Shown: positions 28,273 through 38,244 of the stretch, piece after piece
Layout: each line of letters opens with the position of its first letter
Numbering within the stretch: position 1 is the first letter of the stretch
From: Tsuneonella suprasediminis
Lineage (GTDB): Bacteria > Pseudomonadota > Alphaproteobacteria > Sphingomonadales > Sphingomonadaceae
Length of the DNA: 64,000 bases
Assembly (NCBI RefSeq): GCF_003605755.1
Contig: NZ_RAHJ01000021.1
Coordinates: 156,156-220,155, forward strand
Direction of reading: 5' to 3'
Notes under the pieces: model-generated
The model's database searches: none
Seen by the model: only the letters and a program-made list of their open reading frames with translations
What the model was told of the DNA's origin: nothing
Translations under genes and position numbers: made by a program

Positions 28273-29018
28273 TACCACTCTCCTTGCGTCGGCCTGCGGT
28301 CGCTGTCGAGCGCCTTGCGCCGCAACCGCGCCTCAGCCTGCGCGTCAGCGAGCAAGGCTCGCATCCGCATCAGCACAACTGCTGAAAAAATAAGCGAAAA
28401 CCCCAATGTCGCGGCAAGCAGAGGCCACAGGAATTCGGGTGCCATCGCAGACTTGCCCATGCTCAGACTGGGCGGTTGGTGGATCGAATACCACCACAGA
28501 ACCGAATAGTGGATCACCGGCACGTTGATGACCCCTACAATCCCGAAAATCGCGGAAATGCGGCTAGATACGCCTTCCCGCGCGGTCGCTCCCGCCAGAG
28601 CGATATAGCCAAAATACAGGAACAGAAGGACCAGCATCGACGTCAACCGCCCATCCCACTCCCACCAGGTGCCCCACGCAGGGCGCCCCCAAAGAGAGCC
28701 GGTCGCCAGACAAATAGCTGTAAACATTGCGCCAGGAACCGCAGCGGCTCTACCAGCAATGGCCGCCAGCGGATGGCGCCAGACGATTTCGGCGATGCTG
28801 GCCATCGCGATCACGCTCCACCCCGCCATGCCCAGCCATGCCGCCGGAACATGAACGAACAGGATGCGGACCGTCTCCCCCTGCAGTCGCTCTGCCGGCG
28901 CGGCGAATAGACCATAAGCCAGTGAACCGAAAAGCAAAAGCGAGCCGAGCACCAGCAAGGCCGGTGTCAGCGGGCGCGCGATCGTCAGGAAGCGCTTGGG
29001 ATTGGCGAAGCCGTGCAT
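28272..29018 (-). CDS. ccmC: Heme exporter/handling protein CcmC
   Basis: A 248-residue six-helix membrane protein of the HemeHandling family. It carries the tryptophan-rich WWD segment RPAWGTWWEWDGRLTSML (about residues 111-128) and periplasmic histidines (VHVPAAW; PVIHYSVLWWYSIHQPPS). It loads heme onto CcmE. It is the first ccm gene here; ccmA and ccmB are not in the window. Confidence 0.94.
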   Translation of the reverse strand: MHGFANPKRFLTIARPLTPALLVLGSLLLFGSLAYGLFAAPAERLQGETVRILFVHVPAAWLGMAGWSVIAMASIAEIVWRHPLAAIAGRAAAVPGAMFTAICLATGSLWGRPAWGTWWEWDGRLTSMLVLLFLYFGYIALAGATAREGVSSRISAIFGIVGVINVPVIHYSVLWWYSIHQPPSLSMGKSAMAPEFLWPLLAATLGFSLIFSAVVLMRMRALLADAQAEARLRRKALDSDRRPTQGEW

Positions 29019-29100
29019 CGAATGAAGTCTGTCCTCGAACGGATGCTTTGGCAGGCACTGCCCCTAACGACAAGAGGCACTTACGCCCCCTGCCACAGGA

Positions 29101-30162
29101 TCAGCGTCCGATCAGCTTTTGCGCCATGCGGTCAGCAACAACATCGGACGAAACTCCGCTGTTTTCGCTCTCCCGCCAGATTTCACGCAGCCGCTCAGGA
29201 ATTTGAGCGATTCGCGCATTGACCTCGGTCACATCGCACGCATGCCCTTCGACCCGCGCGAAATATTCCAGCGCAACTGAGATGATCCCGCCACCGTTGA
29301 TGACGTAATCGGGTGCATAGAGGATGTCCCGCTCCGCCAGCAACGCGCCGTGATGCGCGCGCGCGAGCTGGTTGTTCGCGCCCCCCGCCACGATCGGGCA
29401 ATCGAGCTTCGCAATGCTCTCCTCATCGAGAATTGCCCCAAGAGCATTAGGGCTGAATACGTCGCACGGCGTGGTCATGATCGCATCGGGTGCAACGGTG
29501 TCCGCCCCGATTTCATTGGCGAGGGCTCGCACCCGTGCGGCATCGACATCCGCCAGCACCAGCGTGGCTCCATCGGCGGCCAGCAAACGGGCAACCCCGC
29601 CGCCAACCGATCCGGTGCCCTGCAATGCCACGCGAACGCCCGCTATGCTATCTTTGCCCAGCTTGTGCGCCACAGCGGCTTTGATGCCGAGGTAGATGCC
29701 CATCGCCGTGAATGGACCGGGATCGCCACCCGCCTGCCCTTCACCGACCGGAAGGCCCGACACGAACGATGTCCGCTTGCTCACCGCCACCATGTCGGCT
29801 TCGGTGATACCCACGTCTTCGGCAGTAACGTATCGACCACCCAGAGCATCAACTGCGTCACCGAATGCAGCGATCAAATCGGGCGACTTCGTGCGCGCGT
29901 CGTCCGCCAGAATAACGGCCTTGCCACCGCCCATCGGCAGACCAGCCATCGCGTTCTTATAGCTCATTCCACGGCTCAACCGCAGAACATCGCGCAAAGC
30001 GGCTTTCGGCTCGGTATAATGCCAGAATCGCGTTCCACCGCCAGCGGGGCCAAGATGGGTGGAGTGCAGCGCAATAATGGCGGTAAGCCCCGACTTCCGA
30101 TCGCGGACAAGCTGCACCAGCTCGTGATCGTCATAATCGGGTTCGGTCCAGAAAGCGGTCAT
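29101..30162 (-). CDS. Glu/Leu/Phe/Val dehydrogenase family (leucine dehydrogenase-like)
   Basis: A 353-residue NAD(P)-dependent amino-acid dehydrogenase catalysing reversible oxidative deamination. The substrate-binding GPAGGGTRFWHY and catalytic-lysine motif MAGLPMGGGKAVI are in the N-terminal domain. The Rossmann GTGSVGGGVARLL is near residue 175. Closest in pattern to leucine/phenylalanine dehydrogenases; which amino acid is used is uncertain. ATG 30162 (MTAFWTEPDYDD) is preferred over the longer frame, which runs into the tRNA-His gene. Confidence 0.88.
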   Translation of the reverse strand: MTAFWTEPDYDDHELVQLVRDRKSGLTAIIALHSTHLGPAGGGTRFWHYTEPKAALRDVLRLSRGMSYKNAMAGLPMGGGKAVILADDARTKSPDLIAAFGDAVDALGGRYVTAEDVGITEADMVAVSKRTSFVSGLPVGEGQAGGDPGPFTAMGIYLGIKAAVAHKLGKDSIAGVRVALQGTGSVGGGVARLLAADGATLVLADVDAARVRALANEIGADTVAPDAIMTTPCDVFSPNALGAILDEESIAKLDCPIVAGGANNQLARAHHGALLAERDILYAPDYVINGGGIISVALEYFARVEGHACDVTEVNARIAQIPERLREIWRESENSGVSSDVVADRMAQKLIGR

Positions 30163-30225
30163 ATCAGGCCCCTGCTCGTGCCATAGAAATCTGGCGCTGC
30201 TACGCGCCCGGCAACGAGGGGGAAA

Positions 30226-30302
30226 TGGGGCGATCGAGGGGTCTCGAACCCCCGACCTCCGGTACCACAAACCGGCGCTCTAACCAACTGAGCTACGATC
30301 GC
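30226..30302 (-). tRNA. tRNA-His (GTG)
   Basis: A full cloverleaf on the minus strand. The acceptor GCGATCG pairs with CGATCGC, the D-arm is TAGCTCAGTTGGTTAGAGC, the anticodon loop is TTGTGGT (anticodon GTG), and the T-arm is GGGGGTTCGAACCCC. C73 and an encoded CCA end it. A G at position -1 opposite C73 (30303) is the classic tRNA-His identity element. Confidence 0.97.
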
Positions 30303-30482
30303 CATATGCCCCGGCCAATGCCGTAAAGCGGGCCACTTAGAGCCGTACGCGGCCCCGTCAAGCGGGTTCCGGCACGGGCGTGCGCCTGTTGCATAGGCGA
30401 AACGGATTTGAAAGCAAAAACTGCGCTACGCCGCGCATCACGTAAGATTGTTTCGCCTGATGGTTTATTCTATCCTTCGCAG

Positions 30483-31115
30483 ATGACCGCTCAGGGCGAA
30501 TCTTCTGCTACAATTTTGCGAGCGAACGCGCCCGTCCAGATCATCCCCTCGCCCAAGCTGGAATTGTTCCAGTTGCGCGATTTTCTGCCACTGCCGCTCT
30601 GCCATCGCCTGATTGAACTGATCGACGCCAATCGCCGCCCTTCCACAATCGCAGATGCCAATGGCGATGATTATTTCCGAACCAGCGAGACGTGCGATCT
30701 CGACCCCGACGAAGCTGCCGTACAAGATCTCGAATCGCGGCTGTATTCTCTCAGTGCTATCGATCCGGCCTTTGGGGAGCCTGTGCAGGGTCAACGCTAT
30801 GCAGTGGGACAGGAATTCAAAGCCCACACCGATTACTTCGAACCCAATGGACCGGATTGGGAGAAATATTGTGCCGTCGCCGGACAGCGGACCTGGACAT
30901 TCATGGTCTATCTCAACGATGTAACGGCAGGTGGCGGCACACGGTTCGGCGTGATCAAAAAGACTGTTCAGCCCGAAGCCGGTAAATTGATGTGCTGGAA
31001 TAATCGACGCGCCGACGGGCGCCCCAACCCCAATACCTTACATCACGGGATGAAAGTACGCGCCGGCACCAAGTATGTGATTACGAAGTGGTATCGCGAG
31101 AAGCCGTGGCTCTGA
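30483..31115 (+). CDS. 2OG-Fe(II) oxygenase, prolyl 4-hydroxylase alpha-subunit-like
   Basis: A protein of about 210 residues with the prolyl-4-hydroxylase fold. The iron ligands are H115 and D117 (KAHTDYF) and a distal His in TLHHGMKV (187/188). The 2-oxoglutarate-binding lysine is K197 in AGTKYVITKWY. Prokaryotic relatives hydroxylate proline in peptides or proteins such as EF-Tu; the target here is unknown. ATG 30483 is favoured over an upstream TTG at 30408, which would add 25 non-conserved residues. It stands alone after tRNA-His. Confidence 0.85.
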   Translation: MTAQGESSATILRANAPVQIIPSPKLELFQLRDFLPLPLCHRLIELIDANRRPSTIADANGDDYFRTSETCDLDPDEAAVQDLESRLYSLSAIDPAFGEPVQGQRYAVGQEFKAHTDYFEPNGPDWEKYCAVAGQRTWTFMVYLNDVTAGGGTRFGVIKKTVQPEAGKLMCWNNRRADGRPNPNTLHHGMKVRAGTKYVITKWYREKPWL

Positions 31116-31185
31116 ACTTGATGCACATCAAGGATGATGTCCGCCGCCGGCGCCAAAAACCAAAGCGAACCCGAGGGAGGCAGAA

Positions 31186-31500
31186 GTGAACAAAATTGCC
31201 GAATTGAAAACGCAACTCGAAGATCGTCTTGTTGTCCTCTTGAACCGGGTAGACGATATCGAAGACGATCTGCGCCACCCACTCGACGCCGATTCAGAAG
31301 AACAGGCCGTGGACCTGTCGGATGATGAAGCGCTGGAAGGTGTCGATTCTATATTGCGCGAAGAAATCGCTCAGGTGCGCGCTGCCCTCGCCCGGATCGA
31401 GAATGGCACATATGGCAAGTGCGCCGTATGCGGTGAACCAATTAGTCATGCCCGGTTGCAAGCACGCCCGATCGCAACTCGCTGCATCGACCATGCATGA
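31186..31500 (+). CDS. DksA/TraR-family zinc-finger regulator
   Basis: A 104-residue protein with an N-terminal coiled-coil (about 1-70, acidic tip EEQAVDLSDDEALEGV) and a C-terminal DksA-type finger CAVCGEPISHARLQARPIATRCIDHA. Here the fourth zinc ligand is His (CxxC...CxxH) where classic DksA has Cys. Family members bind in the RNA polymerase secondary channel. GAGGGAGGC just upstream is a good ribosome binding site. It converges on rpmE. Confidence 0.88.
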   Translation: MNKIAELKTQLEDRLVVLLNRVDDIEDDLRHPLDADSEEQAVDLSDDEALEGVDSILREEIAQVRAALARIENGTYGKCAVCGEPISHARLQARPIATRCIDHA

Positions 31501-31529
31501 ATGCAATCGCATGAACTGCTGAACGGAAA

Positions 31530-31553
31530 AGGGCGGCCCCGTCGGACCGCCCT
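31530..31553 (-). terminator. rpmE terminator
   Basis: A stem of AGGGCGG (31530-31536) and CCGCCCT (31547-31553) with a 10-nt loop. On the minus strand it is followed by TTTTCC, so it fits a Rho-independent terminator for rpmE. It lies between convergent genes and may also serve the DksA-like gene. Confidence 0.7.
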
Positions 31554-31591
31554 CCCCAGCAGCCCGAAGGCCACTGAAACTTTGGCAAGCG

Positions 31592-31816
31592 TTACTTCTT
31601 GAGGCTGAGGCCACCAAAACGCTTGTTGAATGCCGCCACACGACCGCCTTCCTGAATCTGCTGCTTCCCGCCGGTCCAAGCCGGGTGGCTGGTCGGGTCG
31701 ATATCGAGCGTGAGCGTATCACCCTCTGCGCCCCACGTCGAACGGGTCTGGAACTCGGTCCCGTCAGTCATCTTGACGGTGATCGTGTGGTAGTCGGGAT
31801 GCGTATCGGCCTTCAT
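31592..31816 (-). CDS. rpmE: 50S ribosomal protein L31
   Basis: A 74-residue ribosomal protein L31. It has [19 protein letters not shown] at the start, [23 protein letters not shown] in the middle and [11 protein letters not shown] near the C-terminus. There is no cysteine, so this is the zinc-independent form. ATG 31816 is chosen, since the upstream extension is unlike L31. Confidence 0.94.
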   Translation of the reverse strand: MKADTHPDYHTITVKMTDGTEFQTRSTWGAEGDTLTLDIDPTSHPAWTGGKQQIQEGGRVAAFNKRFGGLSLKK

Positions 31817-31930
31817 GGCATAAATCCTTGCTAGCTCGGGCCCGGTTCCGACCGGGCACGCTGTATGCGGGAAAAGCGGGCGCCTAACGACAAGACTGCA
31901 AATTTGCAAGCCCTTCGCTGGCGAACGTTA

Positions 31931-32410
31931 TCATTCGGGAGGATCGGCAATCATCGCTGTGAATTCACATTCACAGGTCGTTTTTCCTTCAACGCTGGCG
32001 ATGCCTTTGAATTTATAGACCCGGCTACGTTTCTGGAGGAACGAAACATTCAAATCCAGCAAGCAGCCCGGTTCCACAGGAGCCCGAAATTTCGCGCCAT
32101 CGACGCCCATGAAGTAAACCAGCTTCCCGGTGCCTGCCAGTTCAAGCGTTTCTATTCCGAGAATCGCCGCAGCCTGCGCCAGCGCTTCAATCTGAAGCAC
32201 ACCTGGCATAATCGGCCGACCAGGGAAGTGCCCCTGGAAATACTCCTCGTTGAAACTCACCGCCTTCACCGCGTGAATTTCCTCGCCGAGAATGATCGAC
32301 CTTACCCGATCGACCAGCAGAAGAGGATAGCGATGAGGCAGCGCATTGAGGACGCGGCGGATATCGAAAGCAGTTTCGCTCGCGGTTTCAGGCGCGATTT
32401 CAGTACTCAT
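31931..32410 (-). CDS. fabZ: 3-hydroxyacyl-[ACP] dehydratase FabZ
   Basis: A 159-residue hot-dog-fold dehydratase of fatty acid synthesis. The catalytic histidine is in [15 protein letters not shown] (about residues 21-35) and the glutamate in [23 protein letters not shown] 32410 ([10 protein letters not shown]) is the likely start. It lies 19 bp downstream of the ompH-like gene in the common lpx/fabZ outer-membrane neighbourhood, although lpxD/lpxA are not within the window. Confidence 0.94.
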   Translation of the reverse strand: MSTEIAPETASETAFDIRRVLNALPHRYPLLLVDRVRSIILGEEIHAVKAVSFNEEYFQGHFPGRPIMPGVLQIEALAQAAAILGIETLELAGTGKLVYFMGVDGAKFRAPVEPGCLLDLNVSFLQKRSRVYKFKGIASVEGKTTCECEFTAMIADPPE

Positions 32411-32429
32411 TGTGCTGCCCCGTGATCCC

Positions 32430-33101
32430 TTAACGGCCCGTAGTGGCCGGCTGCTGTTGCTGCTGCTGGCCCTGTGCGGCCTGCTGCTGCGCCTGCTGTT
32501 CACGCACTTCGCGCGGCACCCAGCCCTGAGGCGGCACGAGTTGTGCGGTCGGCAGGAGGGTGTTGAGTTCGTTCAGCACATCTTGCGTGATATTGTAAGC
32601 ACCATCGGCATAGATGATCGCACCCTGAGTTGGGTCGAGGATCAGGGAAACGCCTTTCTTCGAGGCGGCGTTCTTCACGGCCTGATCCAGCTTGTCTTCA
32701 ATCTGCTCGGTCACATACGCACGGCTCAGCGCGACCGGAGCCAGAAGCTGCTGCAATTCCTGCTGACCGGATTGATTGATCTGCTGGATGGTCTGCGCCT
32801 GCTGCGCCAGAGCTGGATTCTTCGGGTTCGCCTTCTGGTCAGTGTTGAACTTCGTTACCAGCGGGTTCAGCTGATCGGCAATCTGTTTGCGGCGCGCTTC
32901 AGCCTGATCGATCTGCGCTTTGTATGTGGTGCCACGCTGCTGTTCAGCGGTCTTGAAAGCATTCGAGTTGGCAACAACGGCGGGCAGGCTGACGACACCG
33001 ATCCCTTTGATCGTGTCAGCAGCGGCAGGTGCCGCGGCGATCGGGGCAACTGCGGCAGTGGCTACGCCAATGGCGAGAAGAGGCTTGAGAAGAGTTTTCA
33101 T
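32430..33101 (-). CDS. skp: OmpH/Skp family periplasmic chaperone
   Basis: A 223-residue protein with a signal peptide ([25 protein letters not shown]), then an alpha-helical, coiled-coil-forming OmpH domain ([20 protein letters not shown] to about residue 165) and a glutamine-rich tail ([16 protein letters not shown]). Skp binds unfolded outer-membrane proteins in the periplasm and passes them to BamA, whose gene is immediately upstream and overlaps by one base. Confidence 0.9.
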   Translation of the reverse strand: MKTLLKPLLAIGVATAAVAPIAAAPAAADTIKGIGVVSLPAVVANSNAFKTAEQQRGTTYKAQIDQAEARRKQIADQLNPLVTKFNTDQKANPKNPALAQQAQTIQQINQSGQQELQQLLAPVALSRAYVTEQIEDKLDQAVKNAASKKGVSLILDPTQGAIIYADGAYNITQDVLNELNTLLPTAQLVPPQGWVPREVREQQAQQQAAQGQQQQQQPATTGR

Positions 33102-35788
33102 CAGAATTGAGTTCCTACATTGAAGGAGAACGTCTTGGTATCGTCGCCATCGACCTTCCTCAGGACTTTGGCGAGGTCGATCCGCAGCGGACCGAAGGGG
33201 GAATTCCAGTTCACACCGATACCGATTGAAATGCGCGGGCTAGATGAATTGCCAAGGAAGACTTCGCGGAATGGTGAAATAGGCGACGTCATTTGGGCCG
33301 TATTGGGTGATCCATCAGGTGCCGTCGGACTAGTCACAGACGTCGTAGTTTTAGTACCGTCAGCGTTAGTGATAGTTTGGAGGTAAAGTTGATTGCCCTC
33401 GGAATCGCGCACCGGGAAACTACATCCATCGGGATAGGCGCAGCTTTGCAACGCCGGGGTTCGCACACTCCAAAGCGCACCGATATCCATGAAGATCGAG
33501 GGGCGCAGGCCCATTTCCTTCATACCGCTACCCAGCGGGATCTCCAACTCGGCCCGCCCGATGTAGTAGGCATTACCGCCCAGCGCATCATCGGACACCT
33601 TGTCGCGATCCGTAACGACCGTCGTCCCCCCATTACCGTCGCTAATAATCGGCTGGCGCAACACACGCGGGCCAATGCCACGAATATCGAAACCGCGCAT
33701 TTGAGGTTCACCAAGGAAGAAACGGTCGGTCAGATTCACCTCATCTCCGTTCAGTCCCTTGATTGCACCACCTTCAGCAGAGAGCGAGAAAATAAAACCA
33801 CTGCCAAGAGGCCAGTAACGCGCCGCCTTACCACTAACACGAGCATAGTGGACCGAACCGCCCACCCCTGCATATTCACCAGTAAGCGAAACACTGGTCC
33901 CGCGTGTGGGACGATAGCCATTATCGAGGTTATTGTATCCCAACGTCAAGCCAACGATGGAACTCGTACGCGTCCCTAGTGCCTCACAAAGATAACGGCC
34001 TGCCAGCAGCGGATCGCACTCGAACGCAGGTGGGTTTTGCCGATCGGTAAAGAACCGATTTTCATCCAGTGAAACGTCATCATAGTTGAACGTATAGCTG
34101 CCAACCAACGACATATATTCAGTCAGAGGGACACCAACCCGCAACGAGGCGCCTGTTGTCGCCTGCTTAAAGGTCGTGTTACGATTACTACTAAGGTAAT
34201 TGAAGCTATTATAATCCTTTCTGTAAATATTTATGCCAGTCGAAATATTGCGATCAAACACATAAGGTTCCGTAAAACTCAGGTTGACACTGCGTGAATA
34301 CCGCGACCAGTTGACCCCGGCACCCACCGTCTGGCCGCGCCCGCGGAAGTTCCGCTGCTGAATCGAAGCGGCAAGGATAAAGCTCTCGATCGACGAGAAG
34401 CCGGCCGACAACTGCAACTGTCCAGTCGGCTGTTCTTCAATGTTAGCTTCGAGCAGAATTTTGTCAGGAGCGCTTCCCTGCTTCTGATCAATCTCGAAAT
34501 TTTCCTGAAAATATCCGAGCGACTTGATACGCGCAGCCGAACGCTTGACCTGCAACGAGTTGAACGCATCGCCTTCCGCAACGCGGAATTCGCGGCGCAC
34601 AACTTTATCCTGAGTCAGCGTATTGCCGTTGACATCAACCCGTTCGACATAAACGCGAGGTGCCTCTTTGATGACGTATGTGACGTCCATCGTCAGATCG
34701 TCTTTATTGCGGCGAAACTCCGGATCAATCTGGGCAAAGGCATAGCCGAAGGTACCGGCGAGTTCCGAAAACTGATCGACCGTATCTTCGACTTGTTTGG
34801 CGTTATACCAATCGCCGGTATGCATCGGCAAACGCTTGGTCATGGTTTCGCTATCAAAGTCGCGCAATTGGCTTTCGACCTTCACATCGCCGAACTTGTA
34901 GCGTTTTCCTTCTTCCACCACGTATGTGATGATAAAGTCTTTCTTATCCGGAGTTAGCTCTGCAACGGCAGAAACCACCCGGAAATCCGCATAACCTTCA
35001 GTAAGATAGAACTGGCGCAATTTCTGTTGATCGAAAGCGAGACGATCAGGATCGTAGCTGGTTTTAGAGCTAAAGAATCGTGTGAAGCGCGTCTGCTTCG
35101 TCAACATTTCGCTGCGCAGCTCTCCATCGGAGAACGCTTCGTTGCCGATAATGTTGATCTGGCGAACCTTGGACTTCGGCCCTTCGTTGATCTCGAAAAC
35201 GACGTCGACACGATTCTGGCTCAACTGCACCATTTTCGGTTCGACCGAAGCTGCGAAGCGCCCCTGCCGCTTATACAGTTCGATGATACGGGCCACATCG
35301 GCACGCACTTTCGATCGCGTGAAAATCTGCCGGGGCGCCAGTTTGATTTCAGGCAAAATCTTGTCGTTCTTGATGCGTTTGTTGCCTTCAAGAATGATGC
35401 GGTTGATGACTGGGTTTTCCGTGACCTTGATAGTCACGATACCGTTATTGTTCTGAATGGAATAATCACTGAACAATTCGGTTGCAGCCAGATCCTTCAA
35501 CGCCTGGTCGGCTGCTGCCGCTGAATATGGCTGTCCCACACGCAAACGAATATATGACAATATCGTATTGGGTTCGAGCCGTTCGGCCCCCACCACATTA
35601 ATCTCCGTAATCGATTGCGTGGGCGTCGATTGATCAGCGGGGATCAAGGGGCCGTCCTGCGCCCCCACATCCTGTGCGTATGCCGCAGCGGGAATTCCGC
35701 CCAACACCGTGCCACACATCAAAGCCAGCGCCAGCTTTCCGAAACCTGAGCCAACTTTAGAATCAGCCACTTCCCGTCCACTCATCAA
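33101..35788 (-). CDS. bamA: Outer membrane protein assembly factor BamA
   Basis: An 895-residue Omp85 protein. The signal peptide ends near AYAQDVGAQDG. Five POTRA domains span about residues 50-430 (ITEINVVGAERLEPNTI opens the first), then comes a 16-strand barrel with the conserved loop-6 LGEPQMRGFDIRGIGP (VRGF-type). The last residue is Phe (VGTQF), the usual outer-membrane barrel signal. It inserts beta-barrel proteins in the outer membrane, in an operon with skp, fabZ and probably rseP upstream. Confidence 0.95.
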   Translation of the reverse strand: MMSGREVADSKVGSGFGKLALALMCGTVLGGIPAAAYAQDVGAQDGPLIPADQSTPTQSITEINVVGAERLEPNTILSYIRLRVGQPYSAAAADQALKDLAATELFSDYSIQNNNGIVTIKVTENPVINRIILEGNKRIKNDKILPEIKLAPRQIFTRSKVRADVARIIELYKRQGRFAASVEPKMVQLSQNRVDVVFEINEGPKSKVRQINIIGNEAFSDGELRSEMLTKQTRFTRFFSSKTSYDPDRLAFDQQKLRQFYLTEGYADFRVVSAVAELTPDKKDFIITYVVEEGKRYKFGDVKVESQLRDFDSETMTKRLPMHTGDWYNAKQVEDTVDQFSELAGTFGYAFAQIDPEFRRNKDDLTMDVTYVIKEAPRVYVERVDVNGNTLTQDKVVRREFRVAEGDAFNSLQVKRSAARIKSLGYFQENFEIDQKQGSAPDKILLEANIEEQPTGQLQLSAGFSSIESFILAASIQQRNFRGRGQTVGAGVNWSRYSRSVNLSFTEPYVFDRNISTGINIYRKDYNSFNYLSSNRNTTFKQATTGASLRVGVPLTEYMSLVGSYTFNYDDVSLDENRFFTDRQNPPAFECDPLLAGRYLCEALGTRTSSIVGLTLGYNNLDNGYRPTRGTSVSLTGEYAGVGGSVHYARVSGKAARYWPLGSGFIFSLSAEGGAIKGLNGDEVNLTDRFFLGEPQMRGFDIRGIGPRVLRQPIISDGNGGTTVVTDRDKVSDDALGGNAYYIGRAELEIPLGSGMKEMGLRPSIFMDIGALWSVRTPALQSCAYPDGCSFPVRDSEGNQLYLQTITNADGTKTTTSVTSPTAPDGSPNTAQMTSPISPFREVFLGNSSSPRISIGIGVNWNSPFGPLRIDLAKVLRKVDGDDTKTFSFNVGTQF

Positions 35789-35954
35789 CGTGGAACTCCC
35801 GTCATAAAAATTGTGCGCGGCCAGTCCGCCCCCGCTTCACCGAAATCTTGCGTCGGATGAACAGCGAGGTATCGCCGCCCTGTGCCCGATAGCGCGTTCT
35901 CGATCAAGCAAAGGAACAAGCCTATACCCGCGCATACTCCTGCATGACCAGTTA

Positions 35955-37088
35955 CTAGCGTCCGAAAATTGGAAGCGAGATCAGGTCGTTTATCGTCACG
36001 AACAGCATCAAGGCGAGCACCAGCGCAACACCGGCACGAAACGCCATTTCCTGTCCTCGGGCGTCCACCGGCTTCCGACGGACTGCTTCAACCGCGTAGA
36101 ATGCCAGATGCCCTCCGTCGAGAGCAGGGATTGGCAACAAGTTGATGAATGCCAAATTAAGCGAGACGAATGCCACAAACGCCACAAACGCCTGTGGCCC
36201 AAGGCTTAGCTGTTCGCCTGACCATTTAGCCATCTTCACCGGGCCGCCCAGTTCCTGAACAGAGCGCTGTCCAGTGAAAATCTGGCCAATCCCAGTGACC
36301 ATCATGCCAACCATGCTGGCACTTTCTTTAACAGCGAGTCGGACAGCTACAAATGGACTGACCGGTCGGTAGGTCACCGGGCTGGAATAAATACCCAGAC
36401 GACCAATCCGTGATTCATTGCCAAACCGATCAGTTACAACCGCTTCAGCGATTGTGACAGGGATCCGAACCAGATCTCCATCGCGCCGGACGCCCAGAAC
36501 AATACTCTCTCCAGGATGCATCATCACTCGGTCAGTGATATCGCGAAATTGACCAACAGCGTCGCCATCGATGCTGACAATCTTGTCACCCACACGCACA
36601 CCGGCGGCCTGAGCAGCGGATTCCGGCGAGAATTGCTCAACCTTATTCGTCTGACTTGGATCGGCTTGCACCGGCTCCCCAACAACCATGAAGAATCCGG
36701 CAAATATCGCCAGTGCTACCAACAGGTTAGTAATCGGCCCAGCAGCTACAATCAATGCACGATGCCGCAATGGAGCAAGCTGAAATGCACCATTCCGTTC
36801 ATCGGGACTCATCGCGGACAATGTCCGGGCATCGGGAATGCTCGCCGGACTCATATCGCCTTTGAACTGAACATAACCCCCGAGGGGCAATAATGACAGC
36901 CGCCAACGGGTTCCGCTTCGATCAGTAAATCCCAATATCTCCCGCCCAAAGCCAACGGAGAAGACCTCAGCCTTCACGCCAAGCCAGCGTGCCACCAGAT
37001 AATGACCGAATTCATGAACCGTTACCAGCGGCCCCAACAGCAGCAGGAAACCGACGATATAGAGCCAGAAAGGCGGGCTAGACATCAA
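35955..37088 (-). CDS. rseP: Site-2 protease RseP (M50 metalloprotease)
   Basis: A 377-residue intramembrane zinc protease. HEFGH (about residues 25-29, in VTVHEFGHYLVARWLGV) supplies zinc ligands. A PDZ domain spans about 125-215 (SAAQAAGVRVGDKIVSIDGD). The C-terminal NLLPIPALDGGHL motif supplies the third ligand. Known role: cleavage of membrane-bound anti-sigma factors and leftover signal peptides. It is one base downstream of dxr and 166 bp upstream of bamA; that gap shows no gene. Confidence 0.94.
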   Translation of the reverse strand: MMSSPPFWLYIVGFLLLLGPLVTVHEFGHYLVARWLGVKAEVFSVGFGREILGFTDRSGTRWRLSLLPLGGYVQFKGDMSPASIPDARTLSAMSPDERNGAFQLAPLRHRALIVAAGPITNLLVALAIFAGFFMVVGEPVQADPSQTNKVEQFSPESAAQAAGVRVGDKIVSIDGDAVGQFRDITDRVMMHPGESIVLGVRRDGDLVRIPVTIAEAVVTDRFGNESRIGRLGIYSSPVTYRPVSPFVAVRLAVKESASMVGMMVTGIGQIFTGQRSVQELGGPVKMAKWSGEQLSLGPQAFVAFVAFVSLNLAFINLLPIPALDGGHLAFYAVEAVRRKPVDARGQEMAFRAGVALVLALMLFVTINDLISLPIFGR

Positions 37089-37089
37089 T

Positions 37090-38244
37090 TCAGACGTGCT
37101 CCATCAACTCGTTCGCCCATACCCGCGCATTACCATCGATCTCCAGTACTTCTTCCAGAGATGTGGGCGCGCGAGGCATCGAGCGCTGCAAGGTTTTTTC
37201 AACTACTACGGCAATCTGGCTGAACGCAATCTTGCCAGCAAGAAAAGCCGCAACGGCTGCTTCATTCGCAGCATTGAGAACGGCGGGCGCCGCACCACCC
37301 GATTGCGCCGCCTCGCGCGCCAGCCTTGTCGCCGGAAAACGCTCTTCATCCGGGGCGAAAAAGCTCAATTCCCCAATGGCAGCCAGATCGAGTGGCGCCA
37401 TCGGTGTATCCATCCGCCCAGGCCAAGCCAGACAATTGGCGATTGGTACGCGCATATCGCTTGGCCCAAGCTGAGCGAGCGTTGATCCGTCGCGATATTC
37501 CACCATCGAATGGATCACGCTCTGCGGATGCACCAATATGCGGAGCTGATCGAGCTCGACCGGAAACAAATGATACGCCTCGATAAATTCGAGACCTTTG
37601 TTCATCATCGTGGCCGAATCGATGGTGATCTTCGCGCCCATGTCCCAATTGGGATGACGAAGAGCCTGCTCGCGCGTGGCAGTGGCTAGCTGATCGTGGC
37701 TCCATGTGCGGAAGGGGCCGCCGCTCGCAGTCAGCGTAACTGATCGTATATCGTCAGGACGATTGCCAACCAGACACTGAAAAATGGCGTTGTGCTCACT
37801 GTCGGTGGGCAAGAGAGTGGCCCTGCACCTCTCCACCGCGTGCATCAGGATGTCGCCCGCAGAAACCAATGCCTCCTTATTGGCAAGGGCGATTGTCCCA
37901 CCGCGCTCAACCGCTGCCATTACCGGTGCCAACCCCGCACATCCAACAATAGCGGCCACGGTGATATCGACCGGTCGCGCAGCAGCCTCGCACAAGGCCG
38001 CTATTCCACCCGCAGTGGCGATGCCTGTTCCAGAAAGCGCTTCACGCAGTTGCGGGAGATGGAGCTCATCAGCAACAATCGCGATATCCGCATCGAATTC
38101 GCGCGCCAGTGCCGCAAGTTCAGAAACCCGGCTGTTGGCCGTCAATGCCGAAACTTTCCAGGAACCGCGATTCTGCCGAAGCAAATCCAGCGTCGATGCG
38201 CCGATTGATCCCGTTGCCCCCAGAATCGAAATCGAACGAGTCAC
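37090..38244 (-). CDS. dxr: 1-deoxy-D-xylulose 5-phosphate reductoisomerase
   Basis: A 384-residue NADPH-dependent enzyme of the MEP isoprenoid pathway. The NADPH-binding SILGATGSIGASTLDLLR begins the protein. ALANKEALVSAG and LPTDSEHNAIFQCL (about 148-161) form the metal/substrate site, and MGAKITIDSATMMNKGLE is the family signature. It overlaps cdsA by 4 bp. Confidence 0.95.
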   Translation of the reverse strand: MTRSISILGATGSIGASTLDLLRQNRGSWKVSALTANSRVSELAALAREFDADIAIVADELHLPQLREALSGTGIATAGGIAALCEAAARPVDITVAAIVGCAGLAPVMAAVERGGTIALANKEALVSAGDILMHAVERCRATLLPTDSEHNAIFQCLVGNRPDDIRSVTLTASGGPFRTWSHDQLATATREQALRHPNWDMGAKITIDSATMMNKGLEFIEAYHLFPVELDQLRILVHPQSVIHSMVEYRDGSTLAQLGPSDMRVPIANCLAWPGRMDTPMAPLDLAAIGELSFFAPDEERFPATRLAREAAQSGGAAPAVLNAANEAAVAAFLAGKIAFSQIAVVVEKTLQRSMPRAPTSLEEVLEIDGNARVWANELMEHV

